Source: Vombatus ursinus
Taxonomy: Eukaryota; Chordata; Mammalia; Diprotodontia; Vombatidae
Direction: 5' to 3'
DNA length: 64,000 bases
NCBI RefSeq assembly: GCF_900497805.2
Contig: NW_020954550.1
Span: 32,093,184 to 32,157,183, forward strand
Both the position numbers and the translations under genes were made by a program. How positions within the stretch are numbered: position 1 is the stretch's first letter; each line of letters begins with the position of its first letter. Below are positions 53,205 to 63,072 of this stretch, piece after piece. The notes under the pieces were generated by a model, which worked only from the letters and a program-made list of their open reading frames with translations, was not told the origin of the DNA and made no database searches.

Positions 53205-53528
53205 TAATGTCCCAACCTACCTGGGTAAAAGAGGCCATTTCTGCCTCATTTCTTACATAGCCTAGATCACTGAATGGGTGCTGCCTCAGTCAAACTGAGA
53301 CCTGTTAAAGACCTTAGCTTAAAAAGTCCTAGGTCTCCCACTGCATCCAGGGCCATCTCTAGTCATTCTAATCTATATCTTGCCACTAGACCCAGATGAC
53401 TCTGGAGGAAAAAGTGAGTCTGGTGACTTTGCACAGCCCTCCCTCACTTAAATCCAGTTCACTTGAATGCCATGTCATCACCTCCCTGATGTTATGGTCC
53501 TTTTCAAGAACAAAGGACAAACAACAAT
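53205..53528 (+). mobile_element. RTE-tailed SINE
   Basis: About 320 bp: gtaaaagaggccatttctgc, ctgagacctgttaaagacct, ctcccactgcatccagggcc, tatcttgccactagacccag, atgactctggaggaaaaagt, cttaaatccagttcacttga, tcacctccctgatgttatgg, then tccttttcaagaacaaagga and caaacaacaa. The last ~30 bp match the 3' end of the RTE copies at 19427 and 27166 (read on the minus strand). RTE would have supplied the enzymes. Confidence 0.8.
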
Positions 53529-53649
53529 ATACTAAACAGAGCCAGCTGCCTCTCATATTAGAATAAACATATGAGACAGAAATGTTACCCCGGTACTCCT
53601 TTCCTTCCCTAACCCAACCCGGGAATTCTCTTCTCTAGCTATACTTGGT

Positions 53650-54085
53650 ATTTGCTTTATATATGTGATCCTTTGGAAATAACTGTAATGAATAGGTACA
53701 TAAAAGCCAAATATACTTTTTTGTAGCAGTAAAAGACTAGAAATAAAGTCAATGTCCATTGATTGGGGTATAGGTAACCAAATTATAGTATATGAGTCTA
53801 GTGGAATAATGTTATTATAATGAATAGAGAGAAGCATGGGAGGATAGATGAACTGATACAAAATGAAGTAAGCAGAACCAGGAAAACAATACATACAATG
53901 ACTATGACAATGTAAAAAAACAAACAAACAAACAAACAGTGAAGTTATAGTAATCAAACTTGGCCCCAAATTAAAAAGAGAAGTCACATCCTCTATTTCT
54001 TTATAGAAGTGGGGGACTATGGGTGTAGAATGCCGCATATGCCAGCCTTCTTTAGTACATTGAACTGGGTTTTTCCCTCCTTTTT
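53650..54085 (+). mobile_element. Old L1 3' end
   Basis: ttttttgtagcagtaaaaga, caatgtccattgattggggt, agtggaataatgttattata, gaactgatacaaaatgaagt, aagcagaaccaggaaaacaa, with an aaac tract at 53915-53940. The 3' UTR type matches 23100-23400. Confidence 0.7.
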
Positions 54086-54094
54086 ACAAAGAGA

Positions 54095-54385
54095 ACTTGC
54101 TTGTCATTTCTTATAGCAAAAATAATATTCCATCACAATAATATATCACAGCTTGTTTAGCCATTCCCCAATTGATACGTATCCTCTCAATTTCCAATTG
54201 TTGGTCACCACAGAAAAAGCTGCTATAAATATTTTTGTACAAATAGGTCTTTTTTCCATTTTTATGATATCTGTAGAGAAGGAATAGAAATTCTACATTT
54301 TTGCTATAAGAAATGACAAGCAAGATGATTTCAGAAAAAACCTGGAAGGACTTATATGAACTGATGCAAAGTGTACTGGCACTAG
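54095..54385. mobile_element. L1 fragment with internal inversion
   Basis: Left part (54096-54290) is L1 ORF2 end in minus orientation: catttcttatagcaaaaata, cttgtttagccattccccaa, aaaagctgctataaatattt. Right part (54297-54385) is plus: tataagaaatgacaagcaag, atgatttcagaaaaaacctg, gaactgatgcaaagtg. The segments 54096-54123 and 54297-54324 are perfect reverse complements over 28 bp. This is the pattern left by twin priming during L1 insertion. The 3' UTR is missing. Confidence 0.75.
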
Positions 54386-54554
54386 GTAGGACTGTCTTCT
54401 TCAAGGACTTTCTCCCTTTATAAACCCCAATGCTCTAAGGCATTTATTTTCTCTGGGTTAGCTATGCCTCACAGTCATACAGACAGTACTTATCATAAAC
54501 TGGCTTTTCCCAGTTGTCTTTGATCTAATACTTCATGGGAATCTGTGATCTTAG

Positions 54555-54765
54555 CAGCTCAGTGACCCACTGGATAGATCTCTGGCCTTGGAGTGAAGAA
54601 AACCTGCATACAAATGCTGCCTCATATACTAACTAGGCGAGTGACCCCTGGCAACTGCTTTCTGCCTCAGTTTCCTCCACTGTAAAATGGGGAGAACAAT
54701 AGTGCCTACCTCCCAGGGTTGTTGTGAGGATCAAATGAGATACATGTACTTTAATCGGCTATATT
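54555..54765 (+). mobile_element. MIR-type SINE
   Basis: agtgacccactggatagatc, tctggccttggagtgaagaa, gcgagtgacccctggcaact, ctgcctcagtttcctccact, gtaaaatggggagaacaata, cccagggttgttgtgaggat, caaatgagatac. Confidence 0.85.
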
Positions 54766-54779
54766 AGGTGAGGTTAGGG

Positions 54780-54975
54780 ACTGGACCTGCAATTTCATTA
54801 GTACAGAGAACTCCCAGATGAGGAAATTACCTCTATTAATGCAAGGCAGCACCTTTTTCTGCCACTTAGACTCTTAGAAAGTTGCCTGGAGCACTTATAC
54901 AGGTTAAGTGACTTGTCCAAGGTCTCATAACCAGTATGTAACAGAAGTGTGACTTGAACTCAGATCTTCCTGGGC
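54780..54975 (-). mobile_element. CORE-SINE (family shared with 52848)
   Basis: tgcaatttcattagtacaga, gaactcccagatgaggaaat, tctattaatgcaaggcagca, actcttagaaagttgcctgg, gttaagtgacttgtccaagg, ataaccagtatgtaacagaa, cttgaactcagatcttcctg. More complete in its 3' portion than the copy 2 kb upstream. Confidence 0.75.
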
Positions 54976-55230
54976 AGCTAGGTATCAGTAGTGGATAGAG
55001 AACAGGGCCTGGAATCAGAAAGATGTGACTTCAAATCAGGCCTTAGACACTTACTATGCCACTGTTGGCAAATTATTTAACCTCCATCTGAGTCAGTTTC
55101 CTCAACTGTAAAGTGAACATAACAATGGCACCTACCTTCCAGTGTTGTTGTGAGAATCAAATGAGATAATAATTGTAAAACACTTAGCACAGTGCCTGGC
55201 ACATAGTAGGTATTTAACAAATGCTTGTTT
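54976..55230 (+). mobile_element. MIR-type SINE, near full length
   Basis: gggcagctaggtatcagtag, tggatagagaacagggcctg, tcaaatcaggccttagacac, gagtcagtttcctcaactgt, ccttccagtgttgttgtgag, aatcaaatgagataataatt, cttagcacagtgcctggcac, atagtaggtatttaacaaat. Directly follows an antisense CORE-SINE. Confidence 0.85.
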
Positions 55231-55534
55231 CTTTGTTTCTTTCCTTCCTTCCTTTCTTATTTCCATCCTCCCTTCCTTCCATTGAGGATCTCATTTAGGA
55301 GACTCCACAATATTTCCAGATTTCATGCAATTAACACATTGTTATCTGCCATTTATAGGAATTCTCTCTTTCATTTTGATTCTGTTGAACATCTCCCAAG
55401 AGGTAAATCACATGTGGTGGGTCTATGCCTCCCTATTTTATGTTTCACTTGATCATAAAAATCTGTCATTGAACAAAGTTATCTCTTATATCTTTCAACA
55501 AATCTCGTATGCCAAACATGTACACACTAGACCA
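55231..55534. other. Pyrimidine-rich start, otherwise unassigned
   Basis: tttcctt repeats at 55231-55285 follow the MIR tail. Overlapping plus frames at 55225-55561 are not supported by any motif. Confidence 0.4.
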
Positions 55535-55650
55535 GGGGTGGGGAACCTGCCTAGACCATAGCGATCTAGGATGGCCCAACTAGCACTGATAAATAAATAT
55601 CTGGTATCTGGCCCACCTCATCTCTGAGGAGACTGATTTCTACCTTGGGG
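55535..55650. mobile_element. hAT-like transposon remnant
   Basis: Starts caggggtggggaacctgcct, the usual terminal sequence of a marsupial hAT non-autonomous family, and contains ggtatctggcccacctcatc. The matching right terminus is not visible, so it is truncated. Confidence 0.45.
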
Positions 55651-56459
55651 GTTGGGCAGGCTAAGAGGATGGCTATGGCTAAACATTCACTCTTTCATTC
55701 TTTTTATCCCAATGAAGAATATTGAACTACAATTATCTATTTACTACATATTAGATATTTATAGTCTAGAGGTATGGTCCAGCACAAAAGCCATTTTCCA
55801 TAGTTGTTCCAGTCAGGAAATAGTCCTGTCCCAAACTGGAAAGGTAATAATTTGTTTTCATCCAGCTTAGCTTCTCTCCCACCAAACACTTATTACACAA
55901 AAGACAATCATGGATAGCAAGCAAACTTATTTGCCAAATCAAGTAGTAAAACAGGAGTGAGGGAAGTTACACAAAGTAGAATAGATAATAAAACATTTAA
56001 GGGTCTGGGGACTCTGAAACTCCAGAGCAAGATGAAATTTCAGTTCAACCAAGGAAAAAATAATCTTACCCAAGGGGTCTGCTCTTGGCATTCCTCTAGG
56101 GATATAGGTACTGGGAATCAAGGGATATTTTGGGATGCCAGTTTTCCCCACAAACCTGTGACTCTGGGGAGGTCTCTCATTCACCACACAAAGTCCACAC
56201 CTTACCTCTCACTCATCTCCTTCTTTGTCTTTCTCCTCAGTCTCTCAGCCAATTAATGGTCCTATTACACTTTCCTCCATATATACCATGGCATCACAGG
56301 GCTGTTCTTCAACGAACCACCCCAAGCCCACTTGGGTGGGAGTGAGTTTGACATATGAATTGGAGACACCTTATTGGAGCAAAGCCTTAAAGGTAGTGTT
56401 TTGTTTTACTGATGAAATCTTTATAGACAATAAAAAATATGCACAGTGGGATCTCAATC
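55651..56459. other. No recognised feature
   Basis: About 800 bp with several overlapping plus frames (55652-55870, 55957-56256, 56225-56464), none with a family motif or a persistent frame. Apparently single-copy. Confidence 0.35.
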
Positions 56460-57185
56460 AATAAGAATTTATTAAGCCCCTACCATGTGCCAAGTATAGT
56501 GCTAAGAGTTTGTGTTACAGAGACAACAATAAAACATACCCTCATCTCAGAGAACTTATATTCTGTCAGGGAAGAGAACACATATACATATACACACACC
56601 CACATACATAAATGCTTATATGCATATGTATGCAAATATATGGGTGTATGTATATACACATGTATACATATATAATGCATACAACACAGAAGCAAGGTAA
56701 CTTTGGATAGGTAGAGGCTAGTGGCTAAAGAGTTCAAGAAAGGCCTGAGGCAGCAAGCCGTGCTTGAGCTCCAAGCCAGGGGCTCCAAGAGGTAGGGGTT
56801 AGGAAGGAGGACATTCCAGACATAAGAGACAAAGCATATAGTCAGGAAATGGAGTGTCATGTGCCAGTGTGGCTGGATCACAGAGTATGTGGAGGAGAGG
56901 CATGAATGTGAAAGAAAAGGGGAAACATAAAAAAGGAATAGGTTTTCAAAGAATTGTCTAAGAGAGTAGCTTATATTCACTCCTATTGGTAATAGGGAGC
57001 CACCGAAGGTAGTTTTGTGGTTGTTGTTGTTGAGTATAGGGATAACATGGTCAGATTGGCCCTTTAAGAAAATTATTTTGCAAAAGATATAGGAATGGGA
57101 AGAGGCTCAAGGAAGAAAGATGAAGTAGGAGGCTATCAAAATAGTCAAAGTGAGATATGATGATTCTCTGAATTTCTTCAGTCAT
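56460..57185 (-). mobile_element. L2 LINE 3' region
   Basis: Antisense terminus caataagaatttattaagcc, cctaccatgtgccaagtata, ctcagagaacttatattctg; a ca/ta tract at 56580-56675; then gcctgaggcagcaagccgtg, gaggacattccagacataag, caggaaatggagtgtcatgt, gtaatagggagccaccgaag, gataacatggtcagattggc, taggaggctatcaaaatagt. Covers the whole L2 3' UTR and the end of ORF2. Confidence 0.85.
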
Positions 57186-58272
57186 TTGTGTGATTGTAAA
57201 GTGCATTGTGCTAGAAAATATATTGTAAAGACTGCCTAATCCCTTCTCATACTTTTATCAAGGATTCTCTCAATATATTCTATGATCATCCTGCTAAAGA
57301 CAAGAAAGGAGGCATATATTCCCTTATGGTCAGGGGTTACTAGTGTTTTCTTTTTCTTTTTTTCCTTAACAATACCCATTTACTTAGCAATAAGGCAAAA
57401 GAAATAACATCACAGGAACTTATATAGTAAACCAAATGCAATAATAATAAATATGTTACAACCATATATAAACTTGGGTAACACTTTTTCTCCAATATAT
57501 TCAGCATCTATGGAGGGACATGTCATACCCAGAAACTTGGCAAGGAAACATATGAGGGAGGAAAACCCATGTGCTTGAGTTGACTTGAAATTATAGGAGG
57601 AAGGCTTTCATATTATTGGTTCATTCAGGAGCATCTACTAGTGTTTTCTTGATGACTTTTTATTGGTAATAATAAGGTCCCTGATTTTTTCCCAAGCATG
57701 TGATTTCCTTTCTTCTTTCAGATATCTTAAGGACTTCTCCCTCAATGTCTTCAAAATTGTGTTGCCTCCAACACAGATTCTCTGTTGGTCTACTTGAGAT
57801 GCTTTTCTTTCCCATTGTGTCATTTCTAATTACTGATAACACATATTAGAAATCATGATATTAAAATTCAAAATGTAGTGATTCCATTGTCATTGATGGA
57901 GGAAAGGGAATAGATTTGTTGCAGAAACCTTTACAAATAGTTTCTATTTTTCAGCTGTTAATTACCTTCCTTCCAATTTTATCCTCAAATGTCTTTGGGA
58001 CATTCTGGCTTAATTGAGTGTCTTGTCAAGCTTTCTGAAAATGGGTTTTGCCCTCCAATAATTGATCTTTATTAAGGAATACTGCTTATAATCCTATGCC
58101 ATTCTCTACTGTACAATTTTTCCAATTAATTCAAATTTTAAACTAGCATTGCCATTCTTTGCAATATTTCTACATTTGTCAAAGAGGTCAAATGTTTGTT
58201 CACTGATCCAAGTTCTAATTAAGTTCATTCTCATTATTGTTGATTAACCTTTATCGCTCAAACTACCTTAAG
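57186..58272. other. Unassigned 1.1 kb, possibly a decayed element
   Basis: AT-rich, with a Lys/Arg/Glu-rich minus frame at 57638-57842 (in two overlapping phases) that resembles no family I can name with confidence. It could be the linker of a degraded LINE on the minus strand together with 58830-59465, but no terminus or conserved motif supports that. Confidence 0.3.
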
Positions 58273-58285
58273 AAATGGTGAAAGT

Positions 58286-58427
58286 TGGGGCAGCTAGGTG
58301 GTGCAGTGGATAGAGCACCAGCCCTGGGGTCAGGAGGACCTGAGTTTGAATCTGGCCTCAGATTCATGATACTCACCAACTATGTGACCCTGGGCAACTC
58401 ACTTAACCCCGATTGCTTCACCAAAAA
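58286..58427 (+). mobile_element. tRNA-derived SINE with perfect target duplication
   Basis: tggggcagctaggtggtgca, gtggatagagcaccagccct, ggggtcaggaggacctgagt, ttgaatctggcctcagattc, ctatgtgaccctgggcaact, cacttaaccccgattgcttc, acc, then a short A-tail. Flanks aaatggtgaaagt at 58273-58285 and 58428-58440 are identical over 13 bp. Box A- and B-like tRNA promoter sequences lie in the first 80 bp. Among the youngest insertions here. Confidence 0.96.
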
Positions 58428-58634
58428 AAATGGTGAAAGTCTTTGTAAATATCTGTTGTTTTTCCCATTTCCCACTTTTTTGCCAATTGTACACTGTCTT
58501 CTTTTGTTTGTTCTTTTAATTTGATACTGATTTTGATCTTTGCCTTAACAAGTCAATTGCCTGACTGTATACAGAAAGCCAATTCCAAGAGGACCAACAT
58601 CAATAAGCAGTTGTTTCCTACATATTAAAATATG

Positions 58635-58825
58635 TGTTCAGTTGTTTAGTCCTGTCCAACTCTTGATGACCCCATAGAGGGTTTTCTTGGCAAAGATACT
58701 AGAGTGGTTTGCTGTTTCCTTCTTCAGCTCATTTTACAAATGAGGAAATTGAGGCAAACAGGATTAAGTGATTCATTCAGGGTCACACAGCTATCAAGTG
58801 TCTGAGGCCAGATTTGAACTCTGCC
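58635..58825 (-). mobile_element. Mar1-type CORE-SINE
   Basis: gttcagttgtttagtcctgt, ccaactcttgatgaccccat, gttttcttggcaaagatact, agagtggtttgctgtttcct, acaaatgaggaaattgaggc, gattaagtgattcattcagg, gtcacacagctatcaagtgt, gaggccagatttgaactct. The tRNA-like head is lost. Confidence 0.85.
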
Positions 58826-58829
58826 CATG

Positions 58830-59465
58830 TATTAAAATAGAGCCAGTTTCATTTCTTACAATATTATTTAGAGTTCAGTGCTTCCCAACTCTCCTCATGA
58901 AGAAAGTATTTATGATCTATGAGTATGATTTCTCTATACTCTAAAAGTCTTTATCCCTCTTCCTTTTCTACCTTGTAAACTACATTTTGCTATAGACACT
59001 GAAAAATACATATGTATACATATATATTTCACAAAATATACATATATGTATATGTGTGTATATGTTGGAGGGGTTTTTTTTGCCATCCATAGCTATGTCT
59101 ACCTTTGCATAGAACTCATGAAGCATATATTAACTTAATTTTGAGGGTCAAATTCTTCATGGAGTTTCTCTGCCTCCTCATCCTAGGAGATGTGTTGGCA
59201 TATGGGTAGCAATTATTTTCTGGGCAGTCTTTTTTGCAAATGTCTATCATGAGCCCTGCAATACATGATGATCAAGTGTTCCATGATACGACGTTTTCAG
59301 TTGCCTTTGGACACACAATAAAAACAACCTGCCACTTCCTTTAAATTTACTTCTCTATGAAGAACCTGTGAGTTGTCCTTCCACTTAACTTTAGCTTAAT
59401 ATTGTTTTCTTGTTTCATTTATAGTGAGGATGCCAAGATGCAGTTGCTATATAAATACAACTTAA
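58830..59465 (-). other. Unassigned, possible LINE endonuclease remnant
   Basis: A ta/tg tract at 59008-59060. Around 59150-59240 the minus strand reads an acidic DEEAEKLHEEF-like stretch comparable with 43242-43330. Weak evidence for a second RTE-type endonuclease fragment. Confidence 0.25.
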
Positions 59466-59469
59466 TATT

Positions 59470-59706
59470 ATAGTAAATGAGTCTCAAGTGTTGAGGCCTA
59501 AATGAATTACATTTAGAGCATTTAACCTGTGGATCCCTTTGGCAAACTAGTGAAGCCTATAGAACCCTTCTCAGAAAAATGATTTTTTTTAGATATTTAA
59601 AATAAAATATTATAGTATAAAGAAGACAAATTATATTGAAAAATGATTCTCAAAATATTTTTTTAAAAAAACAGTTTACAGTCCCCAGGTTAAGAACCTC
59701 TGATCT
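59470..59706. other. Probable ancient repeat end and insertion site
   Basis: tttaacctgtggatcccttt, gacaaattatattgaaaaat, cagtttacagtccccaggtt, aagaacctctgatct. I recall similar phrases as dispersed in mammals but cannot name the family. Its last 15 bp (59692-59706) form the left target duplication of the next element. Confidence 0.4.
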
Positions 59707-60268
59707 GACATGAACTAGGGGCGGAGCCAAGATGGCGGAGTAAAAGCAGTGACTTGCTTGAGCTGTCCCCCAAACCTCTCCAAATACCTGTAAAAATGTC
59801 TCTAAACAAATTCTAGAGCAGCAGAACCCACCAAAAGACAGAGTGAAACAAATTTCCAACACAGGACAACCTATATGGTTGATTGGGAAGGTCTATCGCA
59901 CCTAGTGGGGAGAGGAACACAGTTCTGTGTGGGCACGCAGGCAAAACAGTCTTCAACAAACCTGGAGCAGGTCTCGGGGGACTGAATCACAGGCAGCTGT
60001 GGCGGTTTCCAGACTTCTCAACTGATGAACGCTAAAGACAACTTAGAAGGTCAGTAGGAAAAGTCTGTCACCTCGGTGAGAGAGAAGCTTAGTCCCAGCC
60101 CTAGTCGCAGCATAGCTCTGGGGTGCCAGCTGCTTCTGGAGCTTCAGGCCCACAGACTGAGGGGGAATTGAGGGGAAGATCAGAGGAAGATTGCAGGGAT
60201 CTCTTTGCTGGTGCAGGATTCTCTTGCTTTGCCTGTGCTCAGATCTGGGTCACAGCTCTGGGTGGCAT

Positions 60269-60451
60269 GGGGACAGCTAGGTAGCATAGTAGATAGAGCT
60301 CTGGCCTTAGAGTCAGGAGGAACTCAGTTCAAATCTGGCCTTAGACACTTACCACTTACTACCTGTGTGGCCTTGGGCAAGTCACTTAACCCTAATCACC
60401 TCACCAAAAGGCAAAAAAACAAAACAAAACAAAACAAACAAAAAAAAAAAA
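60269..60451 (+). mobile_element. tRNA-derived SINE in the HAL1-like 5' UTR
   Basis: ggggacagctaggtagcata, gtagatagagctctggcctt, agagtcaggaggaactcagt, tcaaatctggccttagacac, cctgtgtggccttgggcaag, tcacttaaccctaatcacct, then a tail of caaaa and caaa units into poly(A). Flanks acagctctgggtggca and acagtgctgtgtggca agree at 13 of 16 bases. Confidence 0.9.
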
Positions 60452-60777
60452 ACAGTGCTGTGTGGCAGTCCTGGGGCGAGGAGGAGTGCTGGCGTGGTGG
60501 AGCTTGTAATGGTGGTGGAGAGGAAATCCTCCTCACAGTTCCAAGGCAGAAAAGAGTGCTTGTGGTCACTCATAGACCACAGCATATTCCAGAAAAGGAG
60601 TAAACACCTCGCCCCTTATCATACCACCTTGGAAAAACTGAAAATTTACAGGTCCCTAGAAGTATCTCTGAAAACAGCTGCACAAAACCCCCAAAACCTG
60701 GGACAGTACATTCTCCACACTGGAAGCAGACCCCTACCTTAACAAAGAGTTTATAACTCAAATAATTAGCTGGGATC

Positions 60778-61855
60778 ATGAGCAAACTTCACAAAAAAAT
60801 ATCAGACCATAGAATCTTACTTTGGTGACAAAGAAGATCAAAACATACAACCAGAAGACAACAAAGTCAAAGCTCCTACATCCAAAGCCTCCAAGAAAAC
60901 TACAAGTTGGTCCCAGGCCATGAAAGAGCTCAAAAAGATTTTGAAAAGCAAGTAAGAGAAGCAGAGGGAAAACTGGGAAGAGAAATGAGAGTGATGCAAG
61001 AAAATCATGAAAAACAAGTCAACACCTTGCTAAAGGAGGCCCCCCCCAAAAATTGAAGAATATAACACCTTAAAAAATAGCCTAACCCAAAAGGCAAAAG
61101 AAGTCCAAAAAGCCAATGAGGAGAATGCTCTAAAAATCAAAATTGGCCAGATGGAAAAGGAAGTTCAAAAGTTTACTGAAGAAAATACTTCCTTAAAAAT
61201 TAGAATAGAGCAATTGGAAACTAGTGACTTTATGAGAAATCAAGATACTGTAAAACAAAACCAAAAGAATGAAAAAATAGAAAACAATGTGAAATATCTC
61301 ATTGGAAAAAACAACTGACCAGGAAAATAGATCCAGGAGAGATAATTTAAAAATTATTGGATTATCTGAAAGCCATGATCAAAAAAAGAGCCTAGACATC
61401 ATCTTTCAAGAAATTGTCAAGGAAAATTGCCCTGATATTTTAGAACCAGAGGGCAAAATAGAAATTGAAAGAATACATGGATCTCCTCCTGAAAGAGATA
61501 CCCAAAGGAAAACTCGTAGAAATATTATAACCAAATTCCAGAGTTCCCAAGTCAAGGAGAAAATATTGCAAGCATCCAGAAAGAAACAATTCAAGTATTG
61601 TTGAAACACAATCAGGATAACACAAGATTTAGCAGCTTCTACATTATGGGACTGCAGGGCTTGAAATATAATCTTCCAAAGGGCAAAGGAGATAGGATTA
61701 CAATCAAGAATCGCCTACCCAGAAAAACTGAGTATAATCCTTCAGGGAAAAAATGGACATTCAGTGAAATAGAGGACTTTCAAGGGTTCCTGATGAAAAG
61801 ACTAGAGCTGAATAGAGAATTTGACTTTCAAATACAAGACTCAAGAGAAACATGA
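60778..61855 (+). pseudogene. L1-type ORF1 (RNA-binding chaperone) of the HAL1-like element
   Basis: ATG at 60778 (MSKLHKK), then in shifting frames ESYFGDKEDQNIQPEDNK, a long Glu/Lys/Asn coiled coil (about 60940-61260), the RRM-like domain (frame 61302-61604: DNLKIIGLSESHDQKKSLD, FQEIVKENCPDILEP, IERIHGSPPERD) and the C-terminal domain (frame 61598-61855: KKWTFSEIEDFQGFLMKRL ending IQDSRET, stop). Early stop in the ATG frame after codon 16, a run of C at 61040-61046 and further frameshifts break it. In L1 this protein trimerises and coats its own RNA. Confidence 0.8.
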
Positions 61856-62595
61856 AGAGGTAAACAGGAAAGAGAAATCATAAGGCACTTATTAAGGTTG
61901 GACTGTTTACATTCCTACATGGAAAAAGGATATTTGTAACTTATGAGACCTTTGTCAGTATTAGGGTAGTTGGAGGGAAAAAATTATATGTATGTATATA
62001 TAGAGATAGATAAACAGAGGGCACAAGGTGAGCTGAAGATGAAGGGGTGACATCTGGAGAATAAAATTGGGGGTGAGAGAGGATTATACTGAAAGAAGGA
62101 GAAAGGGAGAGGTAGAATGGGGTAAATTATCTCACATAGAACAGACAAGAAAAGGCTTTTACAGTGGAGGGAAAGTAGGGGAAGGTGAGAGGGAATGAGT
62201 GAATCTTATTCTCACAGGATTTGGCTTAAGGAGGGAATAACATACACACTCAATTGGATATGGAAATCTATCTTACCCTACAGGAAAATGGGGGGCAAGG
62301 GGACAAGAGAGCAAAGGGATGATAGAGGGGAGGGCATATTGGGGGAGAGGGTAATCAGAAGCAAACACTTCTCAGGAGGGACAGGGTCAAAAGAGAGAAT
62401 AGAATAAATGGGGGTGAGATGGGATTAAGGGAAATATACTTAGTTTTTCGTAACATGACTACTATGGAAGTGTTTTGCATGATTACACATGTATAACCTG
62501 TATCGAGTTGCTTGCCTTCTCAATGAGGGTGAGTGGGCAGGGAGGAAGGGAGAAAATTTGGAACCCAAAGTTTTAACAACAAATGTTTAAAAAAA

Positions 62596-63051
62596 GATTT
62601 ACATGAACTGATGCACAGTGAAATGAGCAGAACCAGGAGAACATTGTACACAGTAACAGGAACATTGTATGATGACTGACTTTGATAGATTTGGTTCTTC
62701 ACAGTAATGCAAGAATATAAGACAACTCCAAAAGATTCATGATGGAAATTGCTATCCACATCTAGAGAAAGAACTATGGAGTCTGAATGCAGATGGAAGC
62801 ATACTATTTGCTCTCCTTTTCCTTTGTTGTTTTGTTATATTGCTTCATTCTTATGCCTCTTCCCATTAGTTCTAATTGTTCTTTACATCATGACTAATGG
62901 AAAATATACTTAATATGAATGTATAAGTAGAGCCTGTATCAGATTGCACACTACCTTCAAATGGGGAGGAAAGGGAAGGAGAGAGAATCTAAAATGCAAA
63001 ATCTTATGGAAGTGAATGTTGAAAATTAAAATACATTAATTATTTAAAAAA
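62596..63051 (+). mobile_element. Second L1 3' end nested in the HAL1-like tail
   Basis: gatttacatgaactgatgca, cagtgaaatgagcagaacca, ggagaacattgtacacagta, ttcatgatggaaattgctat, gaaagaactatggagtctga, catcatgactaatggaaaat, gcaaaatcttatggaagtga, then A/T-rich tail. Possible duplication tttaaaaaa at 62586-62594 and 63043-63051, i.e. insertion into the A-tail of the HAL1-like element. Alternatively both parts were copied from one chimeric RNA. Confidence 0.8.
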
Positions 63052-63072
63052 TGAAAAAAGAACCTCTGATCT

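Larger units (their letters stand above)
59707..63057 (+). mobile_element. HAL1-like element (5' UTR + ORF1, no ORF2), flanked by 15-bp duplications
   Basis: Starts ggggcggagccaagatggcg (59720), the intact L1 5' UTR opening, followed by a long 5' UTR, ORF1 (60778-61855), the purine-rich inter-ORF spacer (61860-62440), and then directly the 3' UTR (62440-62585: gaagtgttttgcatgattac, cttgccttctcaatgagggt, aaatttggaacccaaagttt). No endonuclease or reverse transcriptase occurs between. Flanks aagaacctctgatct at 59692-59706 and 63058-63072 are identical. A later SINE (60269-60451) and a second L1 tail (62596-63051) lie inside. Confidence 0.85.

Noticed and set aside
58286-58427. A functional tRNA gene, suggested by the tRNA-like start of the SINE
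   Set aside because: It is the head of a tRNA-derived SINE with A-tail and target duplication; it does not fold as an intact tRNA with an anticodon arm I can assign.
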